Source: DASRHT01 sp035293765
GTDB lineage: Bacteria; Chloroflexota; Ktedonobacteria; Ktedonobacterales; Ktedonobacteraceae
Assembly (NCBI GenBank): GCA_035293765.1
Contig: DATGMF010000094.1
Location: 4,131 to 68,130, forward strand
Length of the DNA: 64,000 bases
Direction: 5' to 3'
The notes below the pieces were generated by a model. It was not told the DNA's origin. It did not search any database and saw only the letters and a list, made by a program, of their open reading frames with translations. Below are positions 8,688 to 15,987 of this stretch, one piece after another; positions within the stretch are counted from its first letter, which is position 1; every line of letters starts with the position of its first letter. The translations under genes were made by a program, and so were the position numbers.

Positions 8688-9212
8688 ATGCCCTTTAGCA
8701 TTCTCTTACTTACGTCGGCAAGTTCTAAGACGCATATTACAGGCGAAAAAGGCGATAAACTTTCAATGGAACGGGACGAGCTTCGGTCCGACGAGCTAGT
8801 GCTGTTTTTTGACAAAGTGGACGCAGGTCCGGCACGTCTGGCACTGGGGATGAACAACCAAAAGTGTTGTGACGGCATTATTTTTTATAAGAACAATACG
8901 CAGAATGTCATCTGCCTTGTAGAAATGAAGCACACTGATCCAGGTAATGCGAAAGAGCAAATTAAGGCAACATATGATCGACTGAAGCATTTATTAGATA
9001 AGGAATGCGAATCTTGTAAAGATTATCTTCGACAAATTACCTGGAAAGCATATATCCGTTGTTGGGGTTCATCGCCAACGAACAAATATAGAGATGGGGA
9101 TAGCTTGAAAAAATATGGTTTTAAGGATGAACGGATGTGCCGCAATGACGATATTATTAACTATCTACGTGGGGAAATAAGCACTGGGAAAAACAAAAAA
9201 GCTCGCGGCTAA
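8688..9212 (+). CDS. Small PD-(D/E)XK-nuclease-like partner of the ATPase
   Basis: A 174-residue protein with no firm family match. It has D62 in CDGIIFY, then a beta-strand ending in E79 and K81 (CLVEMKH), matching the D-x(n)-E-x-K active-site pattern of PD-(D/E)XK nucleases; the rest is alpha-rich and lysine-rich with several cysteines. The ATG at 8688 has a strong GAGGAGG site that overlaps the end of the ATPase gene, so translation is likely coupled. Composition is AT-richer than flanking genes, like the ATPase, which suggests joint acquisition. Nuclease activity is inference from three residues plus context; it could be an inactive adaptor. Confidence 0.6.
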   Translation: MPFSILLLTSASSKTHITGEKGDKLSMERDELRSDELVLFFDKVDAGPARLALGMNNQKCCDGIIFYKNNTQNVICLVEMKHTDPGNAKEQIKATYDRLKHLLDKECESCKDYLRQITWKAYIRCWGSSPTNKYRDGDSLKKYGFKDERMCRNDDIINYLRGEISTGKNKKARG

Positions 9213-9333
9213 TCATCCATAAGTCTAAATCCTTCAAGGCTAAAGATATCGAACCTGTGGGAACTTTTTCGCCAGCCACAACGTCATCGTGAATGGAACC
9301 CCCGAAAAAAATGTATAGATGGAGGAACTCACG

Positions 9334-10452
9334 ATGCGTAAAAAACTTCTGATTATTCCCATGCTTGTGCTTACCCTTCTCGTGTTCCAGGCCCCAGCCG
9401 CGTTTGCCTGTGGCGGCCTCATTGCGCCCGATGGTGATGTGCGCCTGCAAAATGCAGCGACGCTGGTGGCGTGGCATGATGGCATTGAACATTATATGAC
9501 GAGCTTCAGCTACCAGGGAGAAGCTTCGAATGTTGGCTGGATCGTCCCCCTGCCAGCCGTTCCACTCAAAATCGAGGCCGGAGGAGCCTGGACGCTGCAA
9601 CGCCTCTTCCGCGAAACTCATCCCATCGTCCTCGATGATGTTCCCTTTACAGCCAGGGCTGCGAGCGCAGGCTCCGCTCAAGTGCTCCAGCAGGTGAAGG
9701 TTGAAGCACTCAATATTACCGTCATTCGCGGCAGCGGCGACGAGATCGTTACCTGGGCCTATCACAACGGCTTCTACCTGGATAATGATACCCGCGAACA
9801 TCTCCTGGCCTATGCGAAGGGCAGCCCGATCTTTATGGCGGCCAAATACGATACCTCCGCCGCTAAAGCCCGCCATCAGCTTACCGGCGACGGCGTCCCC
9901 TTGCTGATCACGATGAAGACCGCCCATCCCTGGGTGCCGCTGGAAGTGCTGGCGCTCGATGGACAACAGGTCAATGCCGACATCTACCTCCTGACCGATA
10001 CACCCGTCTATACCTCCGATCTCAGTGCTAAAATTGGGCAGTCCTCCGTCAACAACGAAATCCCCGGCGCGTCCGGCTTCAGGGTAGCAGCGCAAGAGCA
10101 ACTGTCGGACCAGCTTTTTCATGATCTATCAACCGACCGCAACATGAGTTGGGTACGACCGGACAGTTGGTTGACCTACCTGAGTCTGAACGCTCCCAGT
10201 TCAGCCGTAACGTACGATATGGGCGTGAGCAAGTCGGGCGTCATCCGCCTGGCACCTTTCGGCACCGCGCCTATAGCCGTTGTAGACGGTCAAAGCGCAA
10301 TCGCCCACGAACTACCGGGCTGGCTCCCCTCTTTGCCATTGGGCACGCCCCAGGTCACGCTCATACTCATTGCACTACTGAGTGTAATCGCCATCGCCAT
10401 CCGGTTCGTGCGCAAACGCAAACGGGCACACACGTCACATACGGCAGCTTGA
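9334..10452 (+). CDS. DUF2330 secreted membrane-anchored protein
   Basis: A 372-residue exported protein of the DUF2330 family, function unknown. The signal peptide (1-22) ends at AFA, directly before the family's conserved CGGLIAPDG start. The extracytoplasmic domain follows, and a single C-terminal helix (about 338-358) followed by RKRKR anchors it with the tail inside. I choose the ATG at 9334 because GGAGGA lies 7 bases upstream; an in-frame ATG at 9319 has no site. It does not appear to be linked functionally to the upstream ATPase pair. A terminator follows. Confidence 0.8.
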   Translation: MRKKLLIIPMLVLTLLVFQAPAAFACGGLIAPDGDVRLQNAATLVAWHDGIEHYMTSFSYQGEASNVGWIVPLPAVPLKIEAGGAWTLQRLFRETHPIVLDDVPFTARAASAGSAQVLQQVKVEALNITVIRGSGDEIVTWAYHNGFYLDNDTREHLLAYAKGSPIFMAAKYDTSAAKARHQLTGDGVPLLITMKTAHPWVPLEVLALDGQQVNADIYLLTDTPVYTSDLSAKIGQSSVNNEIPGASGFRVAAQEQLSDQLFHDLSTDRNMSWVRPDSWLTYLSLNAPSSAVTYDMGVSKSGVIRLAPFGTAPIAVVDGQSAIAHELPGWLPSLPLGTPQVTLILIALLSVIAIAIRFVRKRKRAHTSHTAA

Positions 10453-10505
10453 TTTTTCACAGGATTGCTTGTCAGGCTTTTTTCACTAGCAAACTCGCCT
10501 ATTCT

Positions 10506-10542
10506 CAAGACACTTCTAAGCAATAGTCCTAGAAGTGTCTTG
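10506..10542 (+). terminator. Terminator-like hairpin after DUF2330 gene
   Basis: CAAGACACTTCTA at 10506 pairs with TAGAAGTGTCTTG ending at 10542, with about an 11-base loop. It is followed by a short AT-rich stretch rather than a perfect T-run. Confidence 0.65.
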
Positions 10543-10667
10543 TACATATTCTCGGGACCAGTTCCGATATGTTATTTAAAAATATACACGAGTTTTTTAC
10601 GCGAAAGGGAGCAAATAGCTATTTAACCCCGCCACTTTTAAAGTAGAACTAGAGGAAGGTATTACCG

Positions 10668-11330
10668 ATGTTTCTTGCAAAAACTAGAATTTTGGAAATT
10701 CCCCTGTTTCTTGCCTATATTTTTCTTTTGTTCGCTGCCACCGTTATGTCCGACTTTGTTATCGATCCCTACGTCACGCATCATATCAACAATCCCTACC
10801 TGGCGAATTCTCTCGACCTGTTGTGGACGCTTATATTTCGGATCATCCTGCCCCTGCTCTACATCATCTCTGTGAACCGGTGCAACCCGCTGACCTACTT
10901 AAAATTGACCGCCAACATAGGTAAGGGCGCGCTCTGGGCCCTGGCAGGATGCCTCTGGTTCGCTTTAGCAATAGGCTACCGCCATTTTTTGCAAGGGCTT
11001 CCATTCAACCATTTAAGTTTCGACACCTGGCTCAACATGATCATCCTGGTAGGTTTTTTTGAAGAGATCCCGATGCGGGGATTGCTATTCCAAAAGTTGC
11101 ATGAATTTATGGGTTTCTGGCAAGCCAGCGCGCTTAGCTCATTGCTGTTTGTGTGCCTGCATTTCCCTTACTGGCTCAGCATTGGCAAGTCGCCGCTATA
11201 TTTTCTGTCTGCCGGTCTGTACATTTTTGTGCTCGCCTGCATTCTGTGCTTTGTACTGAAACGCTCGGGCTCTTTGTGGCCGTGTATCATTATTCATGGG
11301 CTGAATGATCTGCTGAGCCTGATCGTTTAG
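10668..11330 (+). CDS. CPBP-family intramembrane protease (Abi/CAAX-like)
   Basis: A 220-residue polytopic membrane protein of the type II CAAX prenyl endopeptidase / bacteriocin-processing family. The catalytic motifs are in order: EEIPMR (EExxxR) near 128, FVCLH (FxxxH) near 165, and IIHGLND (HxxxN) near 210, embedded in seven or so hydrophobic helices. Relatives process membrane substrates or confer bacteriocin self-immunity, and some are tied to abortive infection; no substrate is visible here. The start has AGAGGAAGG upstream. It lies between DUF2330 and an XRE regulator within the accessory stretch. Confidence 0.8.
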   Translation: MFLAKTRILEIPLFLAYIFLLFAATVMSDFVIDPYVTHHINNPYLANSLDLLWTLIFRIILPLLYIISVNRCNPLTYLKLTANIGKGALWALAGCLWFALAIGYRHFLQGLPFNHLSFDTWLNMIILVGFFEEIPMRGLLFQKLHEFMGFWQASALSSLLFVCLHFPYWLSIGKSPLYFLSAGLYIFVLACILCFVLKRSGSLWPCIIIHGLNDLLSLIV

Positions 11331-11336
11331 CTCAGC

Positions 11337-11425
11337 AACCATTATCCTTGACACTCCCTGGTAGATAGTGCTAGCATTGACCATGATCCTGTATCTCGCC
11401 TCCTAACTATTATGCTTGACACTCC
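11337..11425 (+). promoter_or_regulatory. Promoter region with imperfect 21-bp direct repeat before XRE regulator
   Basis: Two 21-bp copies at 11337-11357 and 11405-11425 differ at two positions and share the core CTTGACACTCC, 68 bp apart. Each contains a consensus -35 hexamer TTGACA. The downstream copy is followed, 18 bases on, by TAAACT, a plausible -10 about 45 bases before the XRE start. The duplication could be an operator pair for the regulator itself or tandem promoters. Confidence 0.5.
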
Positions 11426-11489
11426 ACAGGTATCTATGGTAAACTTTGGACAATGCCGGTTATAAAAAGGCAGATTTAAGAGGCTTCGT

Positions 11490-11717
11490 ATGTCTAAAGT
11501 AAAGTTGAAGCGTGTTAGGGCAAGTCTTGGCTTGTCTCAACAGGCACTTTCGGATCTCTCAGGTGTTTCGAAGCCAACGATTGTTGAGGCAGAGAAAGGG
11601 AGGCCCATGCGGCTATTAACTGCCTACGCAATTCTGAAAGCCTTGAATAGTGCGAGATCTCAACAGGGGCTTTCTGAACTCACTATCGATGATATCGACT
11701 GGAACATCGGCGAGTGA
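11490..11717 (+). CDS. XRE-family helix-turn-helix regulator
   Basis: A 75-residue single-domain DNA-binding protein. Residues 5-60 are a Cro/C1-type HTH: the turn is LSQQALSDLSGVSKPTIVEAEKG. This length and lack of a sensor domain are typical of antidotes or small repressors next to mobile or toxin genes. The ATG has AAGAGG upstream. A direct-repeat promoter region precedes it, consistent with autoregulation. The stop overlaps a GTG that opens a 22-codon frame (11714-11782), possibly a translated leader or the remains of a second gene. Confidence 0.8.
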   Translation: MSKVKLKRVRASLGLSQQALSDLSGVSKPTIVEAEKGRPMRLLTAYAILKALNSARSQQGLSELTIDDIDWNIGE

Positions 11718-11783
11718 GCACTATTTCAGAGGTCCTTGCAAGCTTGCTGATGGGCGTGCAGCAACACACCCGTCAGCGATGAA

Positions 11784-11832
11784 GGTCTAGTCCATGTTAC
11801 ACGTACCTAGACCCTCTCAGGCATTATGCCTG
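11784..11832. promoter_or_regulatory. Two inverted repeats before the unknown gene
   Basis: GGTCTAG at 11784 and CTAGACC ending 11813 are a 7-bp inverted repeat. Immediately after, CAGGCAT-T-ATGCCTG (11818-11832) is a perfect 15-base palindrome about an odd centre. Both lie 36-85 bases upstream of the next start and look like operator or leader structures. Confidence 0.4.
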
Positions 11833-11867
11833 GACAAGGGTCCGTTGTCAACCCAGGAGCTTGAGTC

Positions 11868-12527
11868 ATGGCAACAGCACACCGTGAGGCACTTCGTCGC
11901 CTCCACATTCCTCCGTTGATGAGCATGCAGCATGCGATCTTTCGTGAACAGTACGAACAGGGCCTTATTAATGTTCTCTTTGAAGAAGAACAGGAGGAAC
12001 CATCTATCCCCTTGCACGATCTGTACCTCGTGGATATGTTTACCCTTGCCCGAAACCTTTTTCACCTCTTCGATGGACAGCATCGACCCTCTCTCTACGC
12101 CCATTTTGGCTTGACCCTCGGCGAAATCCACGGCAGCGTATTATCGCCGACCAGTGGTACCGTCCGGCAGGATGTGACCACCTTGGTCACACTTGAGGAT
12201 GAGGAGGTCATCCGTGGATATCAAGCAGGCAGGGAATTTTACTTCACTGAAGCAGATTGTGAGCAGGAGTGGCGCTGGACCGAGGAGCGTCTGCTCGAAC
12301 GACTAGAAGAACTGGCCCGGGAGTATGATACCTATCAGGATACCTCGCGCACCGTTCGCTTTGCTATCGGGGGCATCTTAGGCGAACTGAGCGGGCCGCT
12401 CTTTCCCTGGACAACAAAAGAACAGCGCACCATCGAAGCGGAAAGTATCAAAGAGCTTGGGTACGTCTGTCCGCTCAATCCTGGTAGTATCGCCGCTCGA
12501 CAGTACTTAGCGCAACCTGTGTTGTGA
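11868..12527 (+). CDS. Conserved-looking hypothetical protein, unknown
   Basis: A 219-residue soluble protein that I do not recognise. It is rich in acidic and aromatic residues; the middle contains a helical stretch (EEVIRGYQAGREFYFTEAD region, 120-150) followed by a charged helix (ERLLERLEELAREYD). No signal peptide, membrane helix or metal motif is visible. The ATG has AGGAG upstream. It is 150 bases after the XRE gene on the same strand and directly abuts the left end of the TnpB element, so it could be cargo of an accessory region. Functional assignment is not possible. Confidence 0.6.
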   Translation: MATAHREALRRLHIPPLMSMQHAIFREQYEQGLINVLFEEEQEEPSIPLHDLYLVDMFTLARNLFHLFDGQHRPSLYAHFGLTLGEIHGSVLSPTSGTVRQDVTTLVTLEDEEVIRGYQAGREFYFTEADCEQEWRWTEERLLERLEELAREYDTYQDTSRTVRFAIGGILGELSGPLFPWTTKEQRTIEAESIKELGYVCPLNPGSIAARQYLAQPVL

Positions 12528-12589
12528 GGTAATGAGCGTGCAACCAGGATAACCTGATTGCACGCCGTGTTGAAAAGCGAGCAAGCAAC

Positions 12590-13765
12590 ATGCTGCTAAG
12601 CAAGAAAATTAGGATTGAGGTCAGCGCGCAAGAGGCGGAAGCCTTAGAGTTCATGCAGGGCAAATGTCGCGGCCTGTACAACTGGTGGATCGGCAAATTG
12701 CGCAACGGGGAACGCTGGAACCTCGAACGAGCAAAAAAATCGCTCAGGGAGAGCAAAGTCTTTGACCCTGACCTGCGCTTTGTCTATGGCAAGCTCCTCG
12801 CAGAAGTGTACTTCCATCTCGATAAGGCGATGCAAGCCTTTTTCAAGCGAGTCGCCGCAGGCGCCGAGAAACCAGGCTTTCCCCGCTTCAAGCCGCGACA
12901 CCAGTTCTTTACCCTCTGCTATCCAGCAATGTACCTGGAAAGAGAGGGCAATACTGTTATCCTCCCCACGGGAGGCGGACGTAATTGGGGACCGAAACGC
13001 TATCCGAACATCCGAGCAAGGCTGACCGAAACGCCACCACAACACTTTCGAGAAGTAGCCGTTTCCCGTGATGCGCGAGGAAACTATTATTGCTCGTTTG
13101 TGTATGAGAACACAGAGCAGCAAGTTTCCGAGCATGGCATTGTTGCCTTTGATCTCGGCATTAAAACCTTAGCAACGGGCTATACCGACCACGGGCGGTT
13201 TTACCATATTGGCGGGTTCAAGCCATATCGCTGGTACAATAAGCAACTGGACAAAATCCGCTCTAAGCGCGATAAATGTAAGAAAAAGTCGCGCCGGTAT
13301 ATTCACCTCTCCAGGGTCTACAAACGTGTTTCTGAACAGAAGCGCAACAAACACCGAGACTGTCTGCATAAAGCATCTCACCTTATCGCGGGCCGACTGG
13401 CTGAAAGAGCTGTGGTCATCGGCGATCTTTCCCAACGGCAGATGGTCATCAAGAAAAAAGAGGACGAAACCCCGAAAGAACGACGGAAGCGGCAAATCCG
13501 CAACCGCATGGTGTATAATGATTGGGGTCTTTACAGCTTTGTGCAGATGCTCAAATACAAGTGCCTGCGCTTTGGGAAAGAACTGCATATCATAAGTGAA
13601 CGCGGTACGACCAAAACGTGTCATGGCTGCAAACGCAAAAAGGACATGCCGCTATGGCAACGGACGTATCGCTGTGAGAACTGCGGCTTGGTGATGGATC
13701 GTGACGAGAATAGCGCGATCAATATTTATCAGCGGTTCCTTGCCCGGCTGGGGCCACACACGTAG
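12590..13765 (+). CDS. tnpB: TnpB (RNA-guided nuclease-type IS605 OrfB)
   Basis: A 391-residue TnpB. The N-terminal OrfB domain (1-180) precedes a RuvC-like core. D188 in FDLGIK is the first catalytic aspartate, D370 in MDRDENSA the third acid, and a zinc ribbon is formed by C344, C347, C362 and C365. The usual glutamate in the second RuvC motif (EDL) is replaced by G278-D279 (VVIGDLS). A glutamate sits at E337 in ISERGTTKTC just before the zinc ribbon. TnpB proteins use an RNA from the element's 3' end to cut DNA. Two hairpins at 13759-13802 are where that RNA would be. The adjacent tnpA is absent. Confidence 0.9.
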   Translation: MLLSKKIRIEVSAQEAEALEFMQGKCRGLYNWWIGKLRNGERWNLERAKKSLRESKVFDPDLRFVYGKLLAEVYFHLDKAMQAFFKRVAAGAEKPGFPRFKPRHQFFTLCYPAMYLEREGNTVILPTGGGRNWGPKRYPNIRARLTETPPQHFREVAVSRDARGNYYCSFVYENTEQQVSEHGIVAFDLGIKTLATGYTDHGRFYHIGGFKPYRWYNKQLDKIRSKRDKCKKKSRRYIHLSRVYKRVSEQKRNKHRDCLHKASHLIAGRLAERAVVIGDLSQRQMVIKKKEDETPKERRKRQIRNRMVYNDWGLYSFVQMLKYKCLRFGKELHIISERGTTKTCHGCKRKKDMPLWQRTYRCENCGLVMDRDENSAINIYQRFLARLGPHT

Positions 13766-13802
13766 CCGGTCTACGTGCGGTGTACTGCATGGGAGTGCAG
13801 TA
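13759..13802 (+). ncRNA. Candidate omega-RNA 3' end of the TnpB element
   Basis: In known TnpB systems the guide RNA scaffold overlaps the 3' end of tnpB and the right end of the element. Here two stem-loops, 7-bp arms at 13759-13777 and 7-bp arms at 13783-13802, occupy that position, with the first overlapping the last tnpB codons. The RNA itself is not demonstrated and its 5' limit is unknown. Confidence 0.4.
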
Positions 13803-13842
13803 ATCATCACGTTTGAATACGTTTTGAAAGGCAGCTATTTTA

Positions 13843-14982
13843 GTGAAAATCCATGAATATCAGGCCAAAGATATTCTGGCGCGCTACGGCATTCCGCTCT
13901 ATGCAGGAAGCGTAGCAACGACGCCAGAGGAGGCCGAAGCCATCGCTCGCAAAATAGGCGGGCCGGTTGTTATTAAAGCTCAGGTCTACGTTGGTGGACG
14001 GGGCAAAGCTGGTGGCATCCAGTTCGGCGATACCCCGGAGCAGGCCCGCGCGGCGGCAGCAAAAGTCCTCGGGATGGATATCAAGGGGCTCACGGTAGAA
14101 AAAGTCCTGGTTGTCTCCAAGCTAGATATCCAGGCAGAATACTACCTCGGCATCATTCTTGACCGCAAGACACAGACCCCCATCGTGATGGTCTCCAAAG
14201 AGGGCGGCATCGACATTGAAGAGGTTGCCGCGACCGCTCCCGAAAAGATTATCAAGTACCCCATCGATATGCGCTGGGGCCTGCGCCCATTCGAAGCACG
14301 CGATATCGTTGCCCGCGCCGGCTTCCCCCACGCGATTATTGCCAAATCCGGCGCGATCCTCTCCGCACTGGCGAAAGCGTTCATCGAGAGCGATGCCAGT
14401 CTCGCCGAGATCAACCCCCTGGCGCTGGCCCCTGACGGACAGGTATACGCCGCCGACGCCAAGATTCTCATCGACGATAATGGCCTGTTCCGCCAGAAGG
14501 AATATGCCTCCTGGGCCGAACCCGAAGAGTCCAATCCATTGGAATACGAAGCCAAGAAAGCTGGCCTGACCTATGTTAAGCTGGACGGCGATATTGGCAT
14601 TATCGGCAACGGCGCGGGGCTGGTAATGACGACGCTCGATATGGTTGCCCGCGTCGGCGGCAAGCCAGCCAACTTCCTGGATATCGGTGGCGGCGCCAAA
14701 GCGGAAGTGATGCATAAATCGCTAACGTTCGTGGCGCGCGACCCGCAGGTGAAGGGCATTCTGGTCAATATCTTCGGCGGTATTACACGCGGCGAAGAGG
14801 TCGCGAAGGGCGTCATTATGGCCCAGAGCGAACTCCCCAAAGGCATGCCCATCGTCGTTCGCCTCTCCGGCACCGGAGCGGAAGAAGGTCGGGCGCTGTT
14901 AAAAGATGCCGGGCTGGATTGGGGAAAGGATATGCGCGACGCCGCGCAGAAGATCGTTGCCGCAGTACGCTCGAAGGGATAG
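13843..14982 (+). CDS. sucC: Succinyl-CoA synthetase beta subunit
   Basis: ATP-grasp subunit (379 residues) of succinyl-CoA synthetase, which makes ATP or GTP while converting succinyl-CoA to succinate in the TCA cycle. The family N-terminus KIHEYQAKDIL is intact, VYVGGRGKAGG is the glycine-rich nucleotide loop, and the C-terminal half has the NIFGGITR and RLSGTGAEEG segments that contact the alpha subunit and CoA. The start is GTG. The alpha-subunit gene follows after 12 bases, so the two form an operon. The TnpB element lies just upstream, so the operon promoter may be within or beyond the element's right end. Confidence 0.97.
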   Translation: MKIHEYQAKDILARYGIPLYAGSVATTPEEAEAIARKIGGPVVIKAQVYVGGRGKAGGIQFGDTPEQARAAAAKVLGMDIKGLTVEKVLVVSKLDIQAEYYLGIILDRKTQTPIVMVSKEGGIDIEEVAATAPEKIIKYPIDMRWGLRPFEARDIVARAGFPHAIIAKSGAILSALAKAFIESDASLAEINPLALAPDGQVYAADAKILIDDNGLFRQKEYASWAEPEESNPLEYEAKKAGLTYVKLDGDIGIIGNGAGLVMTTLDMVARVGGKPANFLDIGGGAKAEVMHKSLTFVARDPQVKGILVNIFGGITRGEEVAKGVIMAQSELPKGMPIVVRLSGTGAEEGRALLKDAGLDWGKDMRDAAQKIVAAVRSKG

Positions 14983-14994
14983 AGGATAAGCGAT

Positions 14995-15858
14995 ATGAGT
15001 ATTCTACTGGATAACACGACGCGGGTCATCGTGCAGGGCATCACCGGGCGCGAAGGGCAATTTCACACCCGCAATATGCAGGCCGCGGGAACAAAGATCG
15101 TCGGCGGCGTCACCCCCGGCAAGGGGGGACAAACTGTAGAGGGCGTCCCCGTCTTTGATACCGTCTCCGAGGCAAGGGCCGCCACCGATGCTAACGCAAG
15201 CTGCATCTTTGTACCTCCTCCAGGCGCGGCAGATGCCATTATGGAGGCCGCCAGCGCCGGCATCAAATTGATTGTCTGCATTACTGAGGGCATCCCAGTG
15301 ATTGATATGACCCGGGCCATGCTGGTGGTACACGAACACGGTGCGCGTCTGATCGGCCCCAACTGCCCGGGTATGTGTACGCCGGGGCTCGGTAAGATCG
15401 GCATCATCCCCTACCAGATCTTCATGCCCGGCCCCGTTGGCTTCATCTCGCGCTCTGGCACACTTACCTACGAAGTGGTCTCGCTGCTGACCGAGGCCGG
15501 AATCGGACAATCCACCTGCATTGGCATTGGTGGCGATCCCATTATCGGCTCGACTTTTGTTGATTATCTCAAGCTTTTTGAAGAAGATCCGGGGACCAAA
15601 GCGGTAGTAATGTGTGGCGAAATCGGTGGCAGTGACGAGGAGGACGCCGCCGAATTTATCAAAACGATGAAAAAGCCCGTAGTGGCCTTTGTCTCTGGAC
15701 GTACTGCCCCTCCGGGGAAACGCATGGGGCATGCTGGCGCGATTATCTCGGGCAATACCGGGACCGCGCAGGGCAAGGTGGCGGCATTGCAGGCCGCAAA
15801 CGTGCCCGTTGCGGACACCATTTTTGAAATACCGGACCTGGTCAAAAAGGTGCTATAG
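14995..15858 (+). CDS. sucD: Succinyl-CoA synthetase alpha subunit
   Basis: CoA-binding and phosphoryl-transfer subunit (287 residues) partnering SucC. The Rossmann-type CoA domain begins at VIVQGITGREGQFH, the GPNCPG loop follows near 120, and the phosphorylated catalytic histidine is in GHAGAIISG near 244. Length is normal. The gene follows sucC by 12 bases and ends before a strong double hairpin, which defines a two-gene operon. Confidence 0.97.
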   Translation: MSILLDNTTRVIVQGITGREGQFHTRNMQAAGTKIVGGVTPGKGGQTVEGVPVFDTVSEARAATDANASCIFVPPPGAADAIMEAASAGIKLIVCITEGIPVIDMTRAMLVVHEHGARLIGPNCPGMCTPGLGKIGIIPYQIFMPGPVGFISRSGTLTYEVVSLLTEAGIGQSTCIGIGGDPIIGSTFVDYLKLFEEDPGTKAVVMCGEIGGSDEEDAAEFIKTMKKPVVAFVSGRTAPPGKRMGHAGAIISGNTGTAQGKVAALQAANVPVADTIFEIPDLVKKVL

Positions 15859-15888
15859 CGGCTTTACTGGCTGAACGTTTTCAGTTCA

Positions 15889-15921
15889 GCATCCTGAGCC
15901 TGTTTTTCAGGCTCAGGATGC
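15889..15921 (+). terminator. Terminator of sucCD
   Basis: A perfect 14-bp stem, GCATCCTGAGCCTG against its complement, with a T5 loop. A smaller hairpin (CTGAAC/GTTCAG, 15871-15888) directly precedes it. A further 10-bp hairpin at 15942-15970 lies just before the next gene. Confidence 0.7.
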
Positions 15922-15987
15922 CTGGCAGTTTTATCCATACGAACCCCATCCTTTTGCAAGGGATGGGGTTATGATCGAGGAATCAGC

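Larger units (their letters stand above)
12536..13802 (+). mobile_element. Orphan IS200/IS605-group element (TnpB only)
   Basis: The tnpB gene is bracketed by subterminal hairpins typical of this group. The left one pairs GCGTGCAA (12536) with TTGCACGC (12558-12565). The right side has CACGTAG/CTACGTG (13759-13777) overlapping the end of tnpB and TACTGCA/TGCAGTA (13783-13802). No tnpA is present, so mobility would need help in trans. Exact ends are estimated from the hairpins. Confidence 0.65.

Noticed and set aside
9157..10122. Long open frame (321 codons) antisense to the DUF2330 gene
   Set aside because: It mirrors a gene with a signal peptide and family match, lacks a ribosome site, and its residues look like a shadow of GC-rich codons.
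11714..11782. 22-codon GTG frame overlapping the XRE stop
   Set aside because: Too short to judge; noted as possible coupled leader or remnant, not called as a gene.
14122..15732. Long antisense frames over sucC and sucD
   Set aside because: The succinyl-CoA synthetase frames are certain; the reverse frames have no family features and only exist because of codon bias.
15942..15970. 10-bp hairpin immediately before the deacetylase gene as a riboswitch
   Set aside because: It is simple and lacks any recognisable aptamer; best seen as a second terminator-like hairpin.
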